A stretch of 64,000 nucleotides of DNA from Petunia secreta (Eukaryota > Streptophyta > Magnoliopsida > Solanales > Solanaceae). The notes below the pieces were generated by a model. It had not been told where the DNA came from and did no database searches. It was given only the letters and a program-made list of their open reading frames with translations. Where the stretch lies: NCBI GenBank assembly GCA_029990175.1, contig JARKIP010000035.1:19271501-19335500 (forward strand), given 5' to 3'. The translations under genes were made by a program, and so were the position numbers. Shown one piece after another: positions 20,888 through 32,741 of the stretch. Each line of letters starts with the position of its first letter. The first letter of the stretch is position 1.

Positions 20888-21611
20888 TGATAAGAATCAA
20901 ACGCGGAAAAAGTAAAAGATAGAGAACGAGACGTAACTCGATCAATAATCACAAGTAGCAATGGAGAACTCATTCTGTTACATCCCGAGAGAATGTCGAG
21001 AACACCTACGCTAGGTAACTACCCTCGAGACGACAAAGGACTCACAAGTAGAATGGTCGGGGTGGGGAGTTGTCTCCACTAGAAGCACACAAATCCCAAA
21101 TATAGGTTGGTTTTCATAAACCCAAAGAGATCCCTCTTTGCAATGTTAATTCATCATGCAAAATAGACTAAAGAATAAAATAAGCTATCTACCTATTTAT
21201 AGAGGTTTTTAGGTGCTAAGTAAAATGACTAAATAGCCCACATACTAGGCTTTAGTATAAAAGACCACGTAGGGTCAAAATAGTCTTAACACCCTTAAGT
21301 TTCTCGCAACTCAGCATATCGGGTGGAGCGCCTCACAAAATGATCAGTGGGGTGGCTTAGGCGGGGCGCCTGGATAGTGGGCGGAGTGCCCTACTTGTGC
21401 AGTGGTTTGGGCGGAGCGCCCCAAGGCTGGGAGGGGCGCCTGACAGCTAGCTTCCTAGGGCGGAGCGCCTGGTTGTTTTGGACGGGGCGCCTCAGCGTGG
21501 TTCTTCCGGAACGGCTTCAAATCACCTCCAACACTCTTGACTTCTAGTCCGTTGCTTCTTCCACGTTTGATACATGCTGGAAAGGTGTCTTGGCTCATTT
21601 GGGTCTTATCA
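20888..21611 (-). repeat. 5' LTR of element B
   Basis: It is 724 bp with TG..CA ends (TGATAAGAATC to GTCTTATCA on plus). Minus-strand TATAAATA is at 21194-21201. Seven GGCGGAGCGCC-like motifs lie at 21325-21500. The TSD TGAGG follows at 21612-21616. Confidence 0.92.
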
Positions 21612-24093
21612 TGAGGTCTCTCAAATAGCTTATGATACAGGCTATTGTTGCCATGGAAAATTACATTGTTTCTATCTTGAACTGTTTATTTAGAACTTTG
21701 CCTTCCAACTCTCTTAATTTTGAGGAATCATTTGCATTATGTTGCTTGTTATTTAGTGGAAATTCTTAATGCAATTCTTTCCAACATCTTGTTTCTGGTG
21801 TTATGATCGTTTGCACCATTGTTACTTTTAGTTTCTCTTTTCTTTTCAAAGGACAAATGAACCTGCATTTTCATTATGCTGTTAAGGTGACCCTGTTAAG
21901 AACTTTTTCTTCTTTGATGCCTTGGATGGTAAAGGGATAATAGAGGAAATATCTAATATTACAAGCTGAGGATGATCTGACTTATGGTAATAGTAGTTGT
22001 TTTGAAGATCCTAATGGATTCTGTATGATGTTTATGACACTTGGATAATCAGTTAAGGCTCACATTGTGATAATATCCTGATACATGCTTGATTTTATTA
22101 TGAAGTTATATACGATAGCAACTCATGTTCATGTCTTAAATCTGTTAAGCCTGCTCTTATTGGAAGCATCTGTAAGGTGAAACGAAAGTTGATTAATATG
22201 TTGCTTATCTAATTTAAATAGACCTTTAGCTCCGATTGTTAGCAAGCTACTCCAAATTTCATTTAGCTATAAAATGCCTGCAATCTGCCATTGATAGTGA
22301 TATCTGTTTGTTTCCCAACTCGTTCTTTTGGATGTGTGCTATACCTTAATTACACCAAACGCCTATTTGCTCTTCTTTGTTCTGATAGTCGGACTATACT
22401 TTCCCTTTGGTTTCTTTCCAATTAAAGGTGTACTAATCTTTCACTTAATTTTCTTTCTTCGCATGAAACACCCTTGGGATTGAGTTTGGCTATAACTCAC
22501 AAAATGGGGATGGCTTATTGACATTGGAGTCGTATTGGGGTCAAGCTCGTATTCAAGTTTCAAGACTTTAGAAATTTTGAAAAATTTCAAGGCTCCCGCG
22601 AATTCGGCAAATTCCCGGGTTTTATCTTTTAGCTCTTATCCTTCCTTTTTCCTTTAGAATATTTATGTAAACTTTGTAGAAATATTTATTTATTAATATA
22701 TATATTATTTGTTGAAGTTATTTGATTCACTTTATGTTCATTATCTTTTATTTTGAAGTCGTTATTTAATTTATTGCAAATCAGGCCATTTACGCAAAAT
22801 TTCATAAATTTCAAAAAAACCACGCTTAATAATAGATTATAAGAAAAGACTTCTATCTTATTGATACGAAGTAGTTTCTTTTAAAATTCAAAATTTATAA
22901 AGAAGTTTTAATTAACTTCTAACTGTCCCGAAATGACTTTGCAAAAGCGACTTGAAACATAAGTTCCATCTCATGGTGAGATACTCGTGTTTTAAAGTTG
23001 AAATTAAGCATGTTCCATTTATGCGCTACCACATACGAGTTGGCAAAGAAGTTAAGATGATCAAATCGTTCCTTTTTCAAAAGAAATGCGCTTTATTTTA
23101 TTTTATTTTATTTTGAAATAATTAAAGCTTTTAAATAAATTGTAAATCTTTTTTGCAATACTTCCTAAATTTAATAAGTTGAATGAACTAATAGTTCAAT
23201 TGATTATTTTTAGATGATTTAGAAAAAGCGCATAAATATCACTTACAAATATTTTGGAAACCTTTCGGATTAAACGTTGTTAACGCAATTTCGAAAGTGC
23301 CTTAAAAACATTCTTTCGAAATTAATAAAACCTCTTACTTTAGAATATTTGAAAGATTTCCTTTTCTAAAAACAGAGTTTTGCACGCATTTGCTTATTTG
23401 GTTCCCTAGTTTTCTTAAATTGGGTGGCGACTCCAAAAAATTCCAAAAGAGTTAGTCCATTCAGTTGATATTCATAAATTTAGTCCTTCGGGGTTCTATT
23501 TTTGGGGGTTCATAAATTATCATTATTACTCTTATTTATTTATTATTACTTTATTATTATTTTACTAACTCATTTAAACATTTTTTTTGCGAGGTGCAAT
23601 TTTGAAGACGACGCTCTGAAAACACCTTTTAAATTGCATTGCCTTCACTTAATTTTCATATCATTATTGTTATTAATTTATTTTGACATACTAATTAATT
23701 TGCTTTGTTTTGCTAGGTGCAATTCTCTAAGGAAGAAAATTAGTAGAAAAGACTATTTTTTTTTTCACTTTTTATTTCTTATGCCTAACTTATACATTGT
23801 TTAGTTCTAGTTTGAATCCCAATTATAATGTCCGGCCGGTAACCACATGTGGTGGAGCCTGAGAGGTGCCTAACCCCTTCCTCTCGGGTTTACTTGAACC
23901 CTTACCTAGAATTTCTGGTTCATAGACTAAGTTTCAGAGTTAATTGTAAAATTAGCTAGAAACAAAATAGGTGCCCTAATATGCGTAGTTAAAAAATATG
24001 TTGGGTGGCGACTCCAACTACTTACCCGTGAGTTACCCAATAAGTCGAGCCCTATTTCGAACTTTAACCGGTTCGAAATAAAAGGATGTGACA
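21612..24093 (+). repeat. Ogre/Tat-type LTR, right piece
   Basis: It resumes after the second TGAGG copy and ends GGATGTGACA, immediately before the Arg-type primer-binding site. The last about 600 bases (23500-24093) recur at 31960-32521. They contain two degenerate units with GCGAGGTGCAATT and GCTAGGTGCAATT, and a CCACATGTGGTGGAGCCTG block. No coding potential is seen. Confidence 0.75.
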
Positions 24094-24096
24094 GAA

Positions 24097-24114
24097 TGGC
24101 AACTCCGTTAGGGA
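24097..24114 (+). other. Primer-binding site of the Ogre element (tRNA-Arg type)
   Basis: TGGCAACTCCGTTAGGGA lies three bases after the LTR and differs slightly from the TGGCGACTC-type Arg site usual for Tat/Ogre elements. Confidence 0.65.
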
Positions 24115-26229
24115 TATCAAGGTTCAAACCATAACAGACTTTAAATTGGGGTTCATTACTTGCTTTATTTTCTTTTCATTTATTTCGAAACTAACTTTTC
24201 TTCTTTCCCCTTTTTGCAGGATTAAGGTTTATTTTGAATTCTCAAATTTTGGTGTTTTATTTTTTGTAATTGTTTGGTTATATTTTCTTTATTGTTGTTT
24301 TTGTCACTCACACTTCCTCTACTCCTGGAAAATTTACACTTGTACACACCATAAGCGGTTATGTAGATCTCACAACCGTTTCACTCTAAAAAAACCCTTT
24401 AGGGAGAGCGGTTGGGGTATAGTTGGTCCGTGGTACAACCAACAATTTCAAACGTTCCCACCCCTTTGTTGTCCGCCTAGGGGAACCATGTTCTTGGCTA
24501 ATCTTCTTGTCTAGATTAGCCAACTCTTAGTGAAGACTCTTTTTAGGGATCATTCATCATATCATATCTAGGACCATTTTGACTTCGGCTCATGTCTAAG
24601 TCTATTAGTTCACCATAGTTGAACGAACCAAACGGGTTTCCAACACTAAGGGACGCTTAAATATGCTACGTGTGCATTTATTTAAAAATTGAACGCGTCT
24701 AATATAAACCATTTGTTCTCAAAAGTGTGGATCATCTAACTATTTATTTTGGTTGGAGGTAGTCACAAGTCACAAAGACTTAGACTTTAAATTAATTTTT
24801 TCTACTTTTGTGTAACAAACAAATTATTTATTTCTATTTACCGAAAATCGTTATTTTCATATTTATACAACAAAACCAATTATTTTATAAAATTATTTTT
24901 GGATCATGAACAAAGTTAATTTTTTCTACTTTTATGTAAACAAAATCGTAGACTTTAAATTAATTTTTTTTTTTACTTTTAATGTAAAAAGATCACTTAT
25001 TTATCCCTATTTACCTAAAAAGAGGAAATGTGGTATTTCTACAAAATTATTTTCCATTCATTTTTTGGGTTATGAGAACAATTGTGATGACACAAAATAC
25101 ACATTCAATTTTAAATACCACAATCAAAATTAGGAAGGCTTAACATCCTTGGTATGTTAAAGTCCATTAGCCACTTTTGTCCAAAAGCATCATCATATGA
25201 CGCCTATCATGCATATTATGTGTATTGATTTTGTTAGGTCTACCTCCGCACAAGAGAGGTTCCTTGCATTATAAAACATGATATGCTTTGCATATGAAAA
25301 TTATTATCTCAACAGTTTCCTGTTGTTTCATGTGTTAGTTTTGCTCCCACTCCTGAGGTTGACTTGTGCATTTCTTTCAAAACTCGTACATTTTTAACTT
25401 GTGCATGCATACCTTCCGCCACTCCTGGAGACTTTCTAAATCGTGCGTTGAAAATACGGTGGTTACAACCACCTCTTCCCTCACATAAAAATTCCTTTAG
25501 GGGGAACGACTTGGAATCTATTTGGTCCGAGACGTTCCCGCTCCCGAGCCGTCCGCTTGGGAGGATAATAAAACCCGGTCTAGCTAACTCCATTCCTTAG
25601 TAATGGCGCTAGGAATCATGCATCATGGCATATCATTAATCGACTTGTTCTCAAGTCTGGTAAGCCAACTTGTTCAAACAATTCGAACGGGTTTTTAACC
25701 CCCAAAGAGCATTGAACACGATTTACTTGCATTTGTTTAAATAATTGAATTTCAAAATGTGGACCATTTATTGGCATTATTCTATATAAAATGCCATTCA
25801 AAGGCATGAAGGTAACCTAAGAGGCATTAAAAGCCCAAATTGAATAAAAAATGACTGCTTAATCCTAAAGGACTGGAATCATTCTGTATTCAATGCTATT
25901 CAAAGGCTGAAATGGTAACCGAAGAGGCATTAAAATCCCATTTCGAAGCAGTAATGACCGCTCAATAGATGGGATGACACATAACGCACGTTTATCCTTT
26001 AAGCATTATATAAAGACTTGACATCCTTGGCATGTCAGAGGTCCATTAGCAACTTCTGGCTAAAGTGTCCAAAGGGTTCTCAAACCACAACGACACATCA
26101 CTGCATATCCTCTGTTGCATTATTTTCAAAAGCATGTGCCACACGTTGATCATTCTGCTCACAATAAAGCAAATCTTAGGCATTTTTCTTCTCCCTTTCC
26201 ATGTCGTCCTTCACCTTTTCCAAAAGATC
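24115..26229 (+). repeat. Ogre leader with internal duplications
   Basis: No coding sequence is seen. Diverged repeats are visible: 24376-24600 resembles 25480-25660 (CCTTTAGGG, TTTGGTCCG, CGTTCCC and GTCCGCTTGGG blocks in the same order), about 1.1 kb apart. A second repeat has a period of about 102 bp (25790 and 25892, GGTAACC..AAGAGGCATTAAAA). A third pair (25138 and 26019) shares ACATCCTTGG..TGT..GTCCATTAGC. Confidence 0.65.
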
Positions 26230-27286
26230 ATGGCCACTAGAATATTTGACATGGTTGTTGAAATTCCTCAATTGCTCAGAGATTGGTGGGGAAACCTAAG
26301 CATAGATCAAAAGGACCGAGTCAAAATGGTATTGGGAAACCTGATTTCACTAATGGAGCACACTGTAGTGGAAGGCATGATAGAGGCAGCGGTACACTAT
26401 TGGGATGCAGACTGAGCCATTTTTCACTTTGGGAGTGTAGAATTGACACCATTACTAGAAGAAATAGGCAAGTTAACTCAATTGCCATTCGAAAGTGAAG
26501 AAGTCTTGATGCCTAAGAACATTACACCCGAGGAGTTCTTCGAAATGGTAGGATTTAAACCCGAATTATGCACAGACAGTATAAGGCAATCGGGAATTTC
26601 TCTAACTTCCCTCTACATCAAATTTGGGTATGAAGAAGCATTTCAAGAATCCGAAGACTATTTCAGCATCAACCAGGAAGATTAGCGAGAGCGGAGGATC
26701 CTTGCTTTTGTCACCAGTTTTCTAGGGACTGTCGTGTTCACAACACAAAGGACGAGTTGATGTTTGCGTTGGTTCAATTGTTGATAGCCTCCTCAAAGAA
26801 ATTAACAAGAAATACACTTAGGTACCGATGATTGTTGCAGAATTGTACCGACCTTTAGAATGATGCAAGAAGGGTGCTAGCTTTTTCGAGGGTTGCAATT
26901 TATTATTACAAATCTGGTTGATGGAGAATTTGCAAATGATAGATAGCACAGATCAATTTTTCCATTCCATACCGAGGGAAAACTACATCTTGACTCATAC
27001 CGCCTGCATGGACAACATTCTCAAGAAATGGGACCTACCAACAACTGCCAACAGTTGGCACCATATGTTCTGTCAATTGACACCTGAAATCATACAATGG
27101 ATGCTTGATTACTTTCCCATCACCATAGTAATTACAAGATCCAAAGGAGACTCTTTTCTCATCTTAGTGGGCTTTAGAGGAGTTTACCGCTACACTCCTT
27201 TAAAGACACTTAAACAAGAAGGGAGAAAGCAGCCCAAAGGAGACTCTTTTCTCATCTTAGTGGGCTTTAGGGAAGGATCAACATGA
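26230..27286 (+). pseudogene. Ogre ORF1 protein remnant
   Basis: From the ATG at 26230, frame 1 gives VEIPQLLRDWWGNLSIDQKD, then LMEHTVVEGMIEAAVHYW. An in-frame TGA (26413-26415) follows, then HFGSVELTPLLEEI, to a stop at 26683. The order of a W-rich helix, a weakly conserved long helix and an F-G-x-x-E-L-T-P-T/L-x-E-E-I block is typical of the ORF1 upstream of gag in Ogre elements. After 26690 the reading jumps frames (FLGTVVF, LMFALVQLL, ENYILTHTACMDNIL, LTPEIIQWMLDYFP) and ends with a duplicated GDSFLILVGFR block. Its role in the element is not established. The family is recalled, not searched. Confidence 0.6.
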
Positions 27287-27799
27287 AAGATGTTCGCCTG
27301 CCCATGATCTAACTCTCCTAGCAATGTTTTCCACCTTTGCACTATTTCAATATCAGCCAATGTAACAAAAGTTTAATAAATGCAATATTATCTTTTAGGC
27401 TCCGCAATTTGTTAGCAAATGAAATGATACATGTGGCACAAAGCACTTTCCAAAATCATCGTACGTAAAATGATCCTTCATATTATAGGGTGCATTTCTT
27501 ATTTGATATCTGTGCATTGCATCACTTTGTCTGTTGTTCTGAGTCTCTTTCTACCTAAGGAATCTCTCCTCCAAATTCAAATCTCCTACCGAGGTACCTT
27601 CTCTCCCCACTCTATGCCCAAATCCTGGTATCTAAATTCTTTCGCATGTCCAAACGGTCTCTAATTCATTCAAAAGTCTATTACCTAAAAGGTTGGCTCG
27701 AGTTGAATACCAAGGCAAAAGACATGGTTAAGCGAGTGCACTTGTCATGTATTTTCCTCTCTCCACTACGCTCTAAGTTACAAATAAAGCTATCCAGTC

Positions 27800-28250
27800 T
27801 GGAAATATGAGCAGTTTCAAAAGAAGAAAGATGAAGTCTCTTTTACCGCAACCATTCAAGACCCTGCCTTCAGCCACTATTATCAAACAGCACCACCATT
27901 TTATCCATACCTTCATAAACCACCTAAATATCCCGCTCAGCCCACTCGACATATATTTCACATCCCAGCACCAAATCATCCACCATACCAGCAAAACATT
28001 CAACCCAACTACTGAAATGCACCATCATATCCCTCTTATGCCTCGCTCTGACGCAAACCAAAGACCGAAAAGAAACTACACTCTACTAGCTGAATCCCAC
28101 AATCAATTGTTCAAGAGATTGGAAACTGCCTGGCTTATTGTCCCAAGTACCTCAATTGTTCCAGCAAGCACTATGAACATGGAGAGAAAAATTGACAAAG
28201 CAAGAGAAATGTTTGTCAAACTCAAAGGCACACATGACTCACCTTAAGAC
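27800..28250 (+). pseudogene. Ogre gag remnant (proline-rich part)
   Basis: In mixed frames I read a Y- and P-rich stretch (HYYQTAPPFYPYLHKPPK, IPAPNHPPYQQN). RPKRNYTLLAES and a LFKRLETAWLI block follow, matching the position of the conserved Y/F-T-P-L-x-E-x-x-x-x-L-F-x-R-L motif before the nucleocapsid in Tat/Ogre gag. The zinc-knuckle part is gone. Several stops and shifts are present. Assignment rests on motif order and position after ORF1. Confidence 0.45.
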
Positions 28251-29315
28251 CTTTTGACACCAACATCCAAGGATCACCTTTGTTGCTCTAGCCTGCGCAG
28301 TTACACCACCTGCAATATATGATTGTGATCCAAGGAATTTCCCAAACCTGCTCCTGTCATAAAGACTTGTGCACAACAACCAAAAACAAGCAAACCAATT
28401 CAACTCGAAAAAGACTGACAAAGACACAATGCCAAAGTCATCATTACATGACCAGCCTGGAGGCCCCCGGAGCATTTGGAAGCATATCTCTATCCACCAG
28501 CAAAGATAAAGCGAGACGGTGAAGTTATTTGAGACACTTACAATAGCAAGGGCTGAGTTGATATAAAAACCATAGGCGAATAGACTTCTTTGAGCAATTT
28601 TGGTCAAAGGCTTTACTGGGTTGATATGAATTCTCATGACGATGGCTACAATAGAACGCAACAATCTAAGAGTACACATGATACATAAGCAACCTACATC
28701 GAGTTTAATGACTCAACAATAAGATATTATCCAACAAGGAAAGTTGTTGCAAGAACTATATCGCAGCAATTGGTTGACAAGTATGAAAGACACTAAGTAT
28801 CTCTTCAAGGACACATAGCCATCGTGACAGACGAATTTGAATGAAAAGATGACAAGTGCACTCAAGGTCTTGGTGTTCGACAAAAGCCAACATCCCTTTC
28901 TGTCGCACAACACAATCTATTCCTTACACAACATCTTTACCACCTGTCACTGACATTCAACTCCTTACCTCCCGCTTAAACAAGCATCGGTCGTTTGGCC
29001 AAAATCTTTGCCATGACTGCTACATAAAGCACTTAGGCGATCTCTTGTGATATCTATACGATCCATCACAACCTCCAAATTCAAGCGCTAATCCGTTATC
29101 CACGGTCTAGGCATTCTTTTAAGCTCATGTGTCATTTTTGCTTCAAGTCTTTGCTAACATGCCCACACTCTTTTGTGAATTTCACCACTTTGTTAGGGTT
29201 GCCTTACGCTTGAACACTGAAATCGGTCAAGAATATGCATTCGAAAAAGCTGAAATGGTAAGCCGAGCTGAAAACATTTTCTCATGCAACAAAGTCCTTT
29301 AAACCATCAACATAT
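28251..29315. other. Unresolved stretch after the Ogre gag remnant
   Basis: No protein family could be read on either strand. By position it should be decayed Ogre pol. The 146-codon minus ORF at 28239-28679 shows no family motif and is not taken as a gene. Confidence 0.4.
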
Positions 29316-31728
29316 GACTCCTGCTCCTGGGGCGGAATACAATGGAGCGGAATACTCCTGCTCCTGGGGCGGAATACTCCTGCTGCAATGTAATGCATAT
29401 GAATGAAGTATAATGCATATGAATGCAATGTGATGCAATAATAACCCTTCACCGGCACGGGACTCTCATCGACAGCCGGGAAGTAGATGCCAACTCATAG
29501 CCAAAGTACCATGCTCAGATCCTTAATGCAATACCAATAATAGGACATAACATATAGGATACAATGTAAATCCAAAAATAAGGCATACTCATATCGGCAG
29601 CTACACACGTAAGGAACACGTGGTAGAAAATCCAGGAGGCCACGTGCCTCCAAAGAAATGGATATAAACACTTACCTCTTCCAAAAGTTAGTACGGCTAA
29701 TCAACAACCGCTTTATCCTTTGGTTTCCTTGCCAAACGATCCCACTCTATTCAATAAGTAGAAAAATATATTAATTTAGGCTAAAGGCTTCATTCCTCAC
29801 ATCTTAGGGCAATACGGTTAGGAATCTGATATCCACACGACCGGACTGTGTGTCCAATGTCCAGCCTCTATGGGGGACTCCAAATCACACATAACATGAT
29901 TACAATACAAGCATAAGCATGTATGAGGCATAACACATGTGGCAACAATAGATATGGACTCAAAGGAATGAGAAGAAAACTCTGCATAGAATTGTAGAGA
30001 CAACCTAGAACTCAGAATTTGTCCAACTCTTTGAATTTCCATAAAATTTTCGGCAGAGTTTCCCTTGTAACTGGATGATCCGCAAAAACAGAACCAGCAC
30101 TATACTACACACGGGAATGGATACCCGGATAAACTGATAACATAAACATGTTAAATGGATAACAAGATGAGACGACTGGATGACATAACAAATACGCTGA
30201 TAGAATGTCTGGACAGCACCACTATCCTGCCTTTCGACCTAATTTTTAGAGTGTATATTAAAGATATAGACTTAATGGTCTTCATAAAAGTTGTAGATAT
30301 ATGTCTTAGGATTCTGGAGATTCTTAAAGAATCTAAATATCAATTTTTTACAAGGAGTTATGATCAATATACTAACAGATGTCCAAAGATCAAAATGATT
30401 TTCCAGATTTTGAAATGTTTTGTCTTGCTAATTCGGACGTCTTTCACCTTGGATTTTAGTACCAAATTAAGTATGTACAAGTTTTCCTTGATACCATACA
30501 AGTTTCTCACAAGAAAAACTAAGTTTAGAACTAAGAAAAGCTTCAAAAGCTAAAAGATACATGCCTTGCCAAAAGAAAGGTTTAGTCTTACATACCTTTG
30601 ATGTTTCTTGCTTCTAAAACTTGTTTCCCTTGAATTCTACACCTTCTAAAGCTTAAACAAGCTATAAAATAGAATTTGGGTACTTTACTTAGCCATGAAG
30701 TAATTCTAAAACTCAAACTATAGACGAAATTGAAGGTAGCATAACGTTACCTTAATCGCGTAGAGCATTTTGACGCAATCCGTCCTCAATTTCGAGTTAA
30801 GATTGATGTTCTTTCTTCAAAACCATCAAAATGGCTTTAGAAACAAGACCAAACTGCTTCTATCATGAAGTTGCTGGAAAATGACGAGAAGATGATGAAT
30901 TTTTCCTTATATACTTGCAACATTTCAGTTTTAGTCCTCTATTGCGCTTATGTCCCTTTTTTTGGCTTGACTTCTGATGCTCATATCTTTTTATATATAC
31001 GTTGTATGAAAATACCATCAAAAGTGTTGGAAACTACACTCCAAGACCTTCAATTTGGTATATGATATGTCCCCAAAAGACCTCATATAACACACGAAAT
31101 TAATTGCTGAAAAAGCTTCGTTACAAGGCAGTTCCTTTGTCGGTTTTTCAGCAACTTAAATCCGATTTTTTCCAAACTTTATATTCAAAATATAAACATA
31201 ATATATAGTCATATTATGACTTTAAACTCACTTAAATCATTCTTAACATGTCATTAGAAGGATATACCTCATTTTGGACATACGGGGTGTAACAATCTTC
31301 CCCCGTTAGGAACATTCATCCTCGAATGTTAAATGAAGTACGTAGAAGCATTAAGCAACGATCTGTTACATACTTGTAGTAGTGAATTGATGTGAAAGGT
31401 CAAATTATTTAACTTTCGGTATTTTAGCGGAAGCTAGCCGAACAACCTCGAAATTTACTTTCGAAAAAGCACAAAAGTCACAAATAATCATACGAACCTA
31501 ACGCCGCTTTCGGATTTTGAATCGGAGCTCGTTCACCAAAACCGAGCTCGAAAATCTCTTTTTAGTATTTATCGATAATAAAAACTGAAACCTTCTTCCG
31601 ATGCCTACCAAAGAGGTCTGATTTAGCTCAAATTTTACACACAGGTCCTAATGGACATTAAGAAGTTTTTAAAATTATCGGCACGCCAATCGGAGTCCTA
31701 ACTTCCGAAACGACTAACCGAGGTCGTT

Positions 31729-31731
<3 letters not shown>
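29316..31731 (-). repeat. Truncated LTR of the element D family, composite
   Basis: The left part (29316-29831) matches D's LTRs (45386-46000), including CTGCTCCTGGGGCGGAAT motifs and CACGTAAGGAACACGTGG. The right part (31393-31731) matches 46630-46980 and ends GGTCGTTTCA. The outer TGACACGACCC end is missing. The middle is replaced by other LTR sequence. Confidence 0.75.
29832..31392 (-). repeat. 3' end of a Tekay/Del-like chromovirus: LTR and PPT
   Basis: On minus, a TTCGAGGATGAA motif is followed by a GGGGGAAGAT polypurine tract (31295-31304) and an LTR start TGTTACACCCC at 31294. The LTR-like sequence runs to about 29832. It lies inside a D-family LTR, with about 630 bp of that LTR missing, so it is not a clean insertion. 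ORFs at 30155 and 30364 are within LTR sequence and not considered real. Confidence 0.55.

Positions 31732-31809
<78 letters not shown>
31732..31809. repeat. (ATT)n microsatellite, about 26 units
   Basis: A near-perfect ATT run directly follows the D-family LTR end. A second ATT block lies at about 31895-31958. Confidence 0.95.
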
Positions 31810-31810
<1 letters not shown>

Positions 31811-31911
31811 TAACTCCTTTTTTTTATATTTTTGCGAGGTAGAATTGGTTGAGAGACGACAATCTATTTGGAAAAGAACAATTTCAAGAAATTTTTTTAT
31901 TATTATTATTA

Positions 31912-31960
<49 letters not shown>

Positions 31961-32521
31961 TTATTTATTATTATTGCTTTATTATTATTATTTTACCAAC
32001 TCATTTAAACATTTTTTTGCGAGGTACAATTTTGGAGACGACGCTCTGAAAACACCTTTTAAATTGCATTGCCTTCACTTAATTTTCATTTCGTTATTGT
32101 TATTAATTTATTTTGACATACTAATTAATTTATTTTGTTTTGCTAGGTGCAATTCTCTAATGAAAAAAATTAGTAGAAAAGACTATTTTTATTCACTTTT
32201 AATTTTTTATGCCTAACTTATACATTGTTTAGTTCTAGTTTGAATCCCAATTATAAAGTCTGGCCGGTAACCACATGTGGTGGAGCCTGAGAGGTACCTA
32301 ACCCCTTCCTCTTGGGTTTACTTGAACCCTTACCTAGAATTTCGTTCATAGGCTAAGTTTCGGAGTTAATTGTAAAATTAGCTAGAAACAAAATAGGTGC
32401 CCTAATACGCCTAGTTAAAAAATATGTTAGGTGGCGACTCCAAATATTTACCCGTGAGTTACCCAATAAGTCGAGCCCTATTTCGAACTTTAACTGGTTC
32501 GGCAAAAAATAGGATGCGACA
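31810..32521 (+). repeat. 3' end of an Ogre LTR (second copy)
   Basis: It matches 23510-24093 and, in its first unit, 4836-4945. It holds three degenerate units with GCGAGGTAGAATT, GCGAGGTACAATT and GCTAGGTGCAATT. It ends GGATGCGACA. The following bases do not give a clear Arg primer-binding site and belong to element E's 3' flank. Confidence 0.7.
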
Positions 32522-32741
32522 CTTTGCAACTGTCAATTAATCCTACAAAACTCGATCAAACAGTAATACCATACAATTAAAATAAAAATTAGTAAACCAA
32601 TAAATACTAACTAAAATCGTGGGTTGCCTCCCACGCAGCGCCTTATTTAATGTCGTGGCACGACATTATGCAAGCTTCAATCACTCGTAAAAGTCTAGAC
32701 AGAGATCACCCTGACCTCTTCTTCCATTCCATAGTAACTTT

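Larger units (their letters stand above)
7277..21611 (-). mobile_element. Element B: non-autonomous gag-protease-X gypsy element, with nested insertions
   Basis: It is minus-oriented. The 5' LTR is 20888-21611, the primer-binding site 20869-20884, gag begins at 19696, and protease and a long acidic 'X' region follow to 15414. The PPT AAGAAGGGGAGGA is next, and the 3' LTR (14759-15416 plus 7277-7370) is split by element A. The TSD TGAGG is exact at 7272-7276 and 21612-21616. No RT, RNase H or integrase is present. The leader, gag and protease resemble those of element A, so it probably relied on an A-like partner for mobility (inference). Confidence 0.85.
24094..29305 (+). mobile_element. Decayed Ogre/Tat internal region
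   Basis: It starts with the primer-binding site, then a 2.1-kb repetitive leader, an ORF1 remnant, and a proline-rich gag remnant; it then loses recognisable content. ORF1 upstream of gag is characteristic of Ogre elements. No RT or integrase could be read. It ends where D-family LTR sequence begins near 29316. Confidence 0.65.

Noticed and set aside
28239..28679. 146-codon minus ORF
   Set aside because: No family motif, and it lies antisense in decayed Ogre sequence; chance is more likely.
30155..30553. 132-codon plus ORF
   Set aside because: It lies inside Tekay-like LTR sequence; the opposite strand is equally open and there are no family features.
31845..32216. 123-codon ORF with a long Tyr run
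   Set aside because: It is the translation of the ATT microsatellite and Ogre LTR units.
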